Source of the DNA: Macrocystis pyrifera
Lineage: Eukaryota > Sar > Phaeophyceae > Laminariales > Laminariaceae
Direction: 5' to 3'
NCBI GenBank assembly: GCA_031763025.1
Contig: JASSKH010000025.1
Coordinates: 186,001 to 250,000 of the forward strand
Length of the DNA stretch: 64,000 bases
The notes beneath the pieces are model-generated. The model did no database searches and was not told the DNA's origin. It was given only the letters and a program-made list of their open reading frames with translations. The translations under genes were made by a program, and so were the position numbers. Numbering within the stretch: the first letter of the stretch is position 1; each line of letters starts with the position of its first letter. Shown here piece after piece: positions 56,723 through 64,000 of the stretch.

Positions 56723-58937
56723 ACCCCCTGCTACTGTTAGTGCCACCTCCCATCCACTCGACCAGTCAATTATAAGTATACGGCTAGCGGGTGTTGTCGT
56801 GTTTTCTCTGTCGGGGCCGTAATACTATACGCGTCCGCTATTTTCGATCTGCATTCACGATGTATTTAAACTACACCTGACACCTAACGTTTCGCTTGCC
56901 TTGCTACGACCGCGAGGCTAGGACATCCAGCGTTTACTTTCATTCTGTTTCTCCTTTTTTCTTCTTGTCTGTTTTTCTTCGTGTCTGTTTTATACTTTAA
57001 TTTGTGTTTCTTCATTTTGCAAACTATAACACACTGGACATCAGTGTGCTCCTCCAACTATTTGTGTCATGTTGTCGCCCCTTTCGGACACAAGCACGCA
57101 GAACTTGACTGTACAGCGCACTCCCCCTTCCTTTTGGTTGGCACGAATTTGTTTCGGACTTCATCACACAGGACCCAGTAAGCCCTTCACATAATAGGCT
57201 TATGTGGACTTCTTCGTGGGACACGCAATATCAAAGCTCTTTATTAGCTTTATCCTAGCGTCTTCCCTTGATCCCTTCAATGCGATTTCGTGTTTCGTTA
57301 TACATTTTCCTGGCTTTCAGCACGGTCCCCGGTCCCAGAGACGTAATTTTAAGGCATTTACGCTACCCGTATGTGTCTTCCTTGTTTGCTTTCTTCCGGC
57401 TTGACCCCCCTGTTCCGGACGCACTGGTGAACGCCTATCGACGGTTCAGTTCAGTACCCGTCCCTTTTTCTTGGCTTCCGTGTTCGCAGTATCTGCGACC
57501 CCTTTTCCGGTTTCCGATGTATTTAGTAGCCATCCCTATATCGTCGTGGGATCTGCATTTAAGCCTGTTCAGGGTGGGCTAATGTAATGGTTCGTCTGAT
57601 TTGTGAGCTATAGAACAACCGTTTCCAGATTTGAATACGATCTTGTTAATTTAGATCGTTTATTTTAGTATGCGTAGGGTCTCCATTGTAACGGATAGCC
57701 GTATCTGTACGCAGAGTAAGACACCTGTGATCTCAGTAGACCTGGGTCGTGGTACCTACTAGACAAAGCTGCACAGACTTTGTGATACGTATTATAGGTG
57801 GGGTATTATAGTTGGGACGTTGAGGTGGCATATCATATTCTTGCTAGTACATGGGAGCCGGTCATGCTCGAGAACGTGGCCTTCCCCCGCTCCAACCCAA
57901 CCACTCTCTCAGCTTGACCCTTTAAGCTCTCCCGTAATTATTATGAGCATATCTGTGTTCCATGGACTAATAATAGTATTGACACCGGCCGAACACTACT
58001 GTGGACTAAACCTGTTTCTCTTCAGTCTTCAGCGAATTATGGAGGTCACTCCTTAATATGTAGAAGAAGAATCTATCGTACTCGTACTAACATAGTGCAG
58101 AATTGCTGACCCACTCCACTTGCTGTGTGCTTCGTGCGGATCCATCCCATCGAAGTTCACGGATTCGGAGAGGCCATCTTTGGCACGCGTACAATAGGGG
58201 TTTGTCGGCGGGGCGGGGAGCGGGTCAGGGCATAGTCCCGACCTGTTCTTCACCACCCTCGCCCCGACCCGCCCCCCGCCGCTCCGCCTATGAGTGGTGT
58301 ATTGTTGTATTTTTCACGTTTCAGTCTTCATGTACGTCTGGTGGTATAACAACTGTGAAGCACAGGCTCATATAGATCCAGATGCATGGTCATTTTAGCG
58401 GGGTAGCATCCATCCCATCAACAATACATGGAGCCAGAGAGGCCATTCGTGGCATGCATGCATTACATGGTGTGTCAGCTGGGCGAACAGCGGGTGCTGG
58501 CAGCGCCCCGATCCACGCCACACCTATCCCTAAGTGAAGTGTATGACTGGCCAAATTTTACTTTTTTAACTCGGTAGTTCGTGCGTCTGGGGGCTGGTAC
58601 GAAAACTGAAGCACATAGGCTCATGCAGTCCCAAACTTATAGCAATTTTAGTGGGTTGGGCGCGAGTCTGGGTTGCGCCCCGGCCCTCTCCCCACCACCG
58701 CGCCTGCCTGACAGTGTGATGTGCTGTGGCCTATGTAGACTATGACAGTTGACAGAGCACGACAAAATGCTATAGTATGTTCAGTTTTCAGCACAGAAGG
58801 AATTGTTTGTGTGTTACGATATTGGCGGGCGATCGCGTAACATTTTATTAGAGTGTTACCTTTGATCCCGTACTGACCACAGTATATGTGTTACGGCGAG
58901 TAACACCATGTTAGCGTGTGTTAGCGTAGTTCCTTGT
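56723..58937. other. No gene recognised
   Basis: AT-rich with short frames. Two diverged copies of a segment carrying CCATCCCATC, GGAGAGGCCAT and GGCACGCGTAC/GGCATGCATGC words lie at about 58140-58270 and 58400-58520. Confidence 0.35.
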
Positions 58938-59300
58938 GGCTATCGTAACACACGTTGAAGGGATAATGCTCATGTTCAATTAAACGTTAACATTATGTTA
59001 CCGTGTTAGCGACATAAGTCCGTAACGAGTAATAATGTTATGTTGGTGTGTCAGTGGGATTCTTACTTGCTACCGTAACACCCTATAGACGGATAACGTA
59101 CACGGCCAAATAAACGCGTACATATGACTATGTCAGTGTGTTAGTGACATCCCTAGTGGATATCGTAGCACACGTTAGAGAAATGATGTGTATGGTCAAT
59201 GCAAAACGTTAACATTATGTTGCCGTATCCGCCGCAGCAGCAGTCCGTATCGAGCGACGTTTATGTGAGGGTGTTAACGGAAGTCTTGCTACTATAAAAT
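58938..59300 (+). repeat. Tandem repeat of about 220 bp, TAACA/TGTTA-rich
   Basis: Anchor words TATCGTAACACACGTT (58941) and TATCGTAGCACACGTT (59161) are 220 bp apart, and TACCGTAACACC (59071) and TACTATAAAATAC (59290) are 219 apart. This gives a two-subunit repeat (about 130 + 90 bp). ACGTTAACATTATGTT occurs in both full units. Confidence 0.6.
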
Positions 59301-59715
59301 ACTTCAAGCAGACAACGTAAAAAACACTAGCATCACGTTAATGGGTTTGCTCATATGCAATGTATGTAGTGGTACAAGTTAGCTGATAACATACACCCCC
59401 AATCTAACGTCAAAAATATGTTACTGCCACGTTAGCTCGTACGTGCGAGTGTGCAGATTGTGTTATAGATGGATAACGCACTGCTGTATTATAGATGGAT
59501 AACGAACTGGCGAGGTTTCCAGGAAAAAATAGGCGTTCTTTTGCGGGGATCCCTCCTAAATATCCCCTGTTGTATTTTTTCAAAATATTGAGGCCATTTT
59601 TACAGGGGATGTCATACTATCCTCCCCCCCCCTCGGATATTTTTGTAGGCATCCCCTCCTGGGATGTCGGCGAAATTGGATAACACGACTACGTTATGTT
59701 ACTCCGCCACGCCGC
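59301..59715. other. Interval in the TAACA/TGTTA block
   Basis: Part of it (about 59510-59680) lacks the motif and instead has GGGGAT/ATCCCC words, possibly an insertion. It includes a 62-codon frame with no recognisable content. Confidence 0.35.
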
Positions 59716-60427
59716 TTTACCACTAACACAGGTATCACATGTTAGAAGATACAAAGGGTAACATAGTTACATTACGTTAGAACGACTTCGGCCCCAACGG
59801 TAACTCAGCAGCATAATGTTAGAGCTGGATTGATTTTTATGGAAAAGTATCGGAATGTCACCATCAGATCTTTACTGATGGTAACAGCGTAACTTAATGT
59901 TAGAGAGACCTCCGCATTTAGGCTAACATCCTAACATAATGTTACGTATAGGCCGGCTAAGACCGTAACGTATCTGGCGTACGTTAAGTGTTACGTCATC
60001 CGAGACTAAGGCAATCAGATGAGGGGTCCAGATGGCGCAGTGTTAGTAGTGCTGGCCTCTGCGTTGTGTTGCGTTAGTGTGTTACGTGTAGCACAATGTT
60101 ATGTGTAGTAGTGCTGGCGAGCATGGTAACGTTCTGTTAGTACATATGCGGATATCGATCTGGGCATCTTAGAGTGATAACGTACGTGTTTGGTCAAAGC
60201 CTGACACTGTGCTACTGTGTTAATGCAAGGACTTATCACGGCATGACATAATGTTACTGTAGCAAAGCTGGACGAGATCGAGTAGCAACATAACGGTAAG
60301 ACGTGTGCGCATCCGTGGGTTTTCAGTCAACACTGTGTTACCGCGTTACCGTGATTGCTCCTCCAGTGCCAGCACGATGTTAATATGCTACCAGGTTCCT
60401 GCGTTAGGCCCCATAACGTAGATAAGT
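59716..60427 (+). repeat. Diverged long direct repeat, copy 1
   Basis: It starts TTTACCACTAACACAGG and ends ATAACGTAGATAAGT. It aligns along its length with 60457-61272 and is studded with TAACAT, ATGTTA, CGTAAC and GTTACG words. Confidence 0.8.
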
Positions 60428-60456
60428 CTTATCCAAGTGTCGCGTTGTCCGACGTG

Positions 60457-61272
60457 TTTACCACTAACACAGGTATCACATGTTAGCTCTCGGGAATATC
60501 CAAAGGGTAACGCAGTAACACTACGTTAGAACGACTTCGCCCCAACGGTAACTCAATGACAAAATATTAGACCCGGATTAATGTTTATGATAACACGGTA
60601 ACGGAATGTTATCATCAGACCTTTACTGATGGTAACACCGCAACGTAAAGTTACAGAGACCTCCGCATTTCGGTCAACATCCTAAAATAGTGTTACATTT
60701 TGGCCGGCTAAGACAGTAACGTATCTAACGTACGTTAAGGGGTACAATATCCTAGCCTAAGGCAATCAGATGGGGGGTCCAGATAGCGTAGTATTAGTAT
60801 TGTTAGCCACTGCGTCATGTTACATTAGTGTGTTATTTGTAACACAATGTCATGTGTCAGTAGTGCTGACGAACATGATATCGTTATGTTAGGGTGTTAT
60901 GTATATCACTCCTCCTAAGGGTATCACTATGTTAGTGTGTTACGTCTAACGCTGCGTCGACAGCAACATTATGTTATCGTGTTAGTAAATATGCGGATAT
61001 CGATCTGAGCATGTTAAAGTGATAGCGTACGTGTTTGATCAAAGTCTAACACTGTGCTACTGTGCTAATTCAAGGACTGATCACCGTATAACATAATGTT
61101 GCCGCACCAGAGCTGGACGAGATCGAGCAGCAGCATAACGGTAAGGCGTGTGCGCATTCGTGGGTTCCCAGTTAACACGATGTCACCGCCTTACCGTGAT
61201 CGCTCCTCCAGTGCTAACACTATGTTAATACATTTTTATGTTCCTGCGTTAGGCTCCATAACGTAGATAAGT
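60457..61272 (+). repeat. Diverged long direct repeat, copy 2
   Basis: It starts 741 bp after copy 1 with the same words. It is about 104 bp longer, mostly because of an extra segment near 60890-60985 that is itself rich in TGTTAG/TAACAC. Confidence 0.8.
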
Positions 61273-64000
61273 GATATCCGAGTGATATGCTATCCGAGGT
61301 GTGAAACAATTGACGCGAGCCTAAGCAGAATAGACAACAAAAATACGTGCGCCTATTACGTTGATTCCATGTATGTTCGATATCCTTTGGGTCTACTGAC
61401 GAAGTAGAGGCATTAATTTCTCTTACTCAAGCCAGGTTTTGCTCGGGCCATGGCACCTGCCCGACGCGGAGACCTGGGAGCGCCACCTACTATGGCGCAT
61501 ACATTGTCAGTCTGTCTTTCGCTAGGCCTCTGTTTTTTAGCGTGAAAACATACCAATACCGCACGCCACTACTCGTACGCCCTTTCTCTCTATATGTGTG
61601 TACACATATTCATCGTGCCGTGCATCTGTGCAAACAAATACCAGGTAGCATTTATTAGGTGTTTAACACACAAATATCCGTCAAGCGGGTATCGTCTTTT
61701 AGTAGTTCGTTATATGCATATCCGTCTGTCTGGAATCATGGTCTCGCAATCCACAGCGCTTCAGCCCCGCCTTGCCCCATAAGTAGAAAGGCTGGGTACA
61801 TTAACTTGTGGAACACCAGGCCTCCCGCCACGCCGAGTCCTGGCTGTCGCGTGCCAACCCCCGTGCACGGAACAACACAGCACGGTTTGGGCTTCCTACA
61901 GTTTGAAACAGGCAGGAGAGTGCCTATACGTGTATACGAAGTATTACATTTGTGTGTATTTTGTTTATCCTTTCCGTCTTTAGTTTATTGTCTGCACACA
62001 AGAAGAGAGCATAGATGTACAGTTCCTGCGCCGAAGACAGCCCCGTGTGCTGCGAAGATTAGCAGCTGCTGTGCGACCCAGGTTGCCAACCTCTTACGGT
62101 TCGGGCTTCCTACGTTCCAAAACTGACAGGACACTACTTGTTAGTGTTTTTTTATTATTTGTTTAGACATCCTGTTTTTCTGTATTTTCTGATGGAAATA
62201 CACGAGGAGAGTATAGATAGGAGACTCCGGCATCGAAGACAGACCCATGTGCTGTGGATATTGGTGCCGCTGGGCCGTTCACGTGACCAACCCGATACAT
62301 GATGTGAACCGTGAATTTGAAGCTCACTGCGGTCTGGCACTAGCATTACTCTTTCGGTGTAACCGCAAGCACACTCTCGGGTGGAGGTGACGCTGCTATC
62401 TTGCTCGTTCTATGGTGAAATCACATTCAGAAAATGGTGCTGTTTTTTTTGCTGTGCCATGGTCCTAATGAAAGTCTGGTCACTCCTTATAGAGTGACAC
62501 ACGTGGGTGTATATGTATAAACCTGGTGAAAATGTGGGTCGATGAGAGACGGTCACGTTATACAGACAAATCTCGGATCGTCGCATACACGGTACGCACA
62601 CTGGGCGGAGCCCAAGACGCTATGGAGGCAGAGGTTGGAGAATCCACTCCCTGTCCCACAGTGTTGTAAACTCGTCGGTGACCCCCCCCCCCACCCTTCT
62701 CGTCGTCGCCGCCGCACTCACCGAGCGCGTGTCGCTGGCGTCATTGGCAGCGCGTATACCCGAGATACAAGCTGACGGGTGACTGTTACGCGTGAATGCA
62801 GGAGCGCGGCTATCAGTGCGAACGCCGAGGCTTTTCTACAGCAGCGCCTTACGGGCTCGGATAGGGGGGTGGGGCTCTGTCGGTCGTCGACGGGGCCATG
62901 GAGCAGCGCCTCGCGCGGGAGGGGGGCGGTGGGTCTCTGTGCCTACATCGTGGCCTCCAGCGAGTCGGTAGTTCAGTTGCAAGCTCGGTTAGGCGCACGT
63001 ACAAATCTGGTGGCCGGTCTTGGATTACGTTTCGCAGGTTGATGGGTTGCCAGGAGTTTCCTTTTTCCGTCGAGGAATTCAAATAGTTGGAAGGTCTCCC
63101 GAAGGCCTGCCCATTGATCGAGTTTTCCTCCTGGCGTTGCGCGTCGGAAGGCCACCTGGCAAATACGACTTCCGGGAACTTCGCGGCGGGGCAGCATTGC
63201 CATCGAGTACGCGGCCCAGTGTGCGCTCGTTGGTATTGCACGAACACACGTGACGGCCGGAATGCCTTGACACGTCTGCCTACCGGTGTCGGTCGGTATG
63301 CTTCTCTCTGAGGAAACCTTCATTCCCTCGTGGGGCCCCGAGTGGAAAGTATTGTGGCTGTGTCTATGCCAAGTCAGGTCTTGATGGTGCGATCGGACGA
63401 ACGTTCGCTCCCGATTCGGGGGTAGTGCGTCCCGTGTACGGCATGACGCGGAGTGAAGTGGCGATTCAGGTCAACGGCACAGAATCGGGAAACGTGCGAC
63501 GACAACAAGGCTAAAAGGCAGAGGCGCGGTTTAGGGGCCATAAGCGCGATCAGTAACATATTGATAGTGTGCGCGTGCGGACTGGGAACGAAGCTCGTGG
63601 GCCGAACTCGTCCTTTGGGAAAACGGTTCCGCCTCTCCGCCGTCTGCCCTTATGTTGGGACCGATGCCTATTAGGGATGACACCTATTACAGCAGAAACC
63701 AGTATCATCTAGTCGCTGCTGCATAACACAAGGCTACCAGGTACTCCTGTAGCAACCATAATTTAGGTATACACCCATCTCATACAAGCAGGTGTTACAA
63801 CTGTATAGAAGAACAGAACGATTCTATGTTCGGTTATGTTGTTGTCCTGTACGTGTTGAATCCACTCCTTGGATCTCATGCGGTAGGTACATCATGGTAC
63901 ATAGTGTTTGTTCCCAATAGCAACATCACCACTTGATGTTGCATGTGTTTCTATTGGAGAAATTTTAGCATGTAACGCAGAGTAAGAAAGTGTATGCTTA
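61273..64000. other. No gene recognised
   Basis: Frames of 60-155 codons occur, and between 62540 and 63330 the two strands compete with frames of 77-132 codons in GC-richer DNA. No domain, repeat or RNA gene is recognisable. Confidence 0.35.

Noticed and set aside
60018..60065. TGGCGCAGTG A-box-like sequence, recurring in diverged form near 60770
   Set aside because: No B box at tRNA distance; the recurrence is explained by the long direct repeat.
1..64000. CRISPR arrays, bacterial operons or promoter/terminator signals
   Set aside because: None present; intron structure and retroelements show eukaryotic DNA, and the repeat arrays lack unique uniform spacers.

Overview
This is nuclear DNA of a eukaryote, most likely a stramenopile alga related to brown algae. 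The main clue is a minus-strand gene built from small symmetrical exons with GT-AG introns, each exon encoding one 24-residue leucine-rich repeat (LRR). As I recall, that architecture is described for LRR receptor-type genes of Ectocarpus. The other clues are a Ty3-type retroelement with a chromodomain-like tail, a tyrosine-recombinase retroelement, tRNA-derived SINEs, MITEs and many unrelated minisatellites. There is no operon-like packing. Most of the window is gene-poor and repeat-rich, and the organism assignment is inference.

Layout. About 0.85-10.3 kb (minus strand): a secreted or membrane LRR protein gene with nine resolvable exons, namely a signal-peptide exon, an N-terminal cap exon and seven exons of exactly 72 bp. 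Its 3' end lies beyond the left edge. About 10.3-24.5 kb: no convincing gene, but an interstitial telomere-like tract, diverged repeats, a PIF/Harbinger-like MITE (TAA target duplication), mariner-like MITEs, CTG/CAG tracts, a GGTATG tract and GACCCG-rich minisatellites. 24.55-31.05 kb: a Ngaro-like retrotransposon with gag-like, RT-RNase H and tyrosine recombinase frames, split direct repeats, and a perfect 66-bp direct repeat at its outer edges. 31.4-32.8 kb: three copies of a tRNA-derived SINE. 34.8-38.2 kb: a MITE fragment and three minisatellite or palindrome arrays. 38.0-44.1 kb: a Ty3 (chromovirus-like) retrotransposon with gag, protease, RT-RNase H and integrase, damaged by two frameshifts, followed by a palindrome array at 45.0-45.8 kb. 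46-58.8 kb: mostly unassigned, with a decayed coding remnant near 55.8-56.7 kb. 58.9-61.3 kb: an unusual block rich in TAACA/TGTTA motifs, containing a tandem repeat of about 220 bp and a diverged 0.7-0.8 kb direct duplication. 61.3-64 kb: nothing recognisable.

The points that most deserve a second look are the one-exon-per-repeat LRR gene, the 66-bp repeats flanking a tyrosine-recombinase element, the fact that both retroelements carry gag and pol in one frame interrupted by a single stop codon (TGA in one, TAG in the other), the new SINE and MITE families, and the TAACA/TGTTA block. Everything was read by eye from the sequence; no database search was run.
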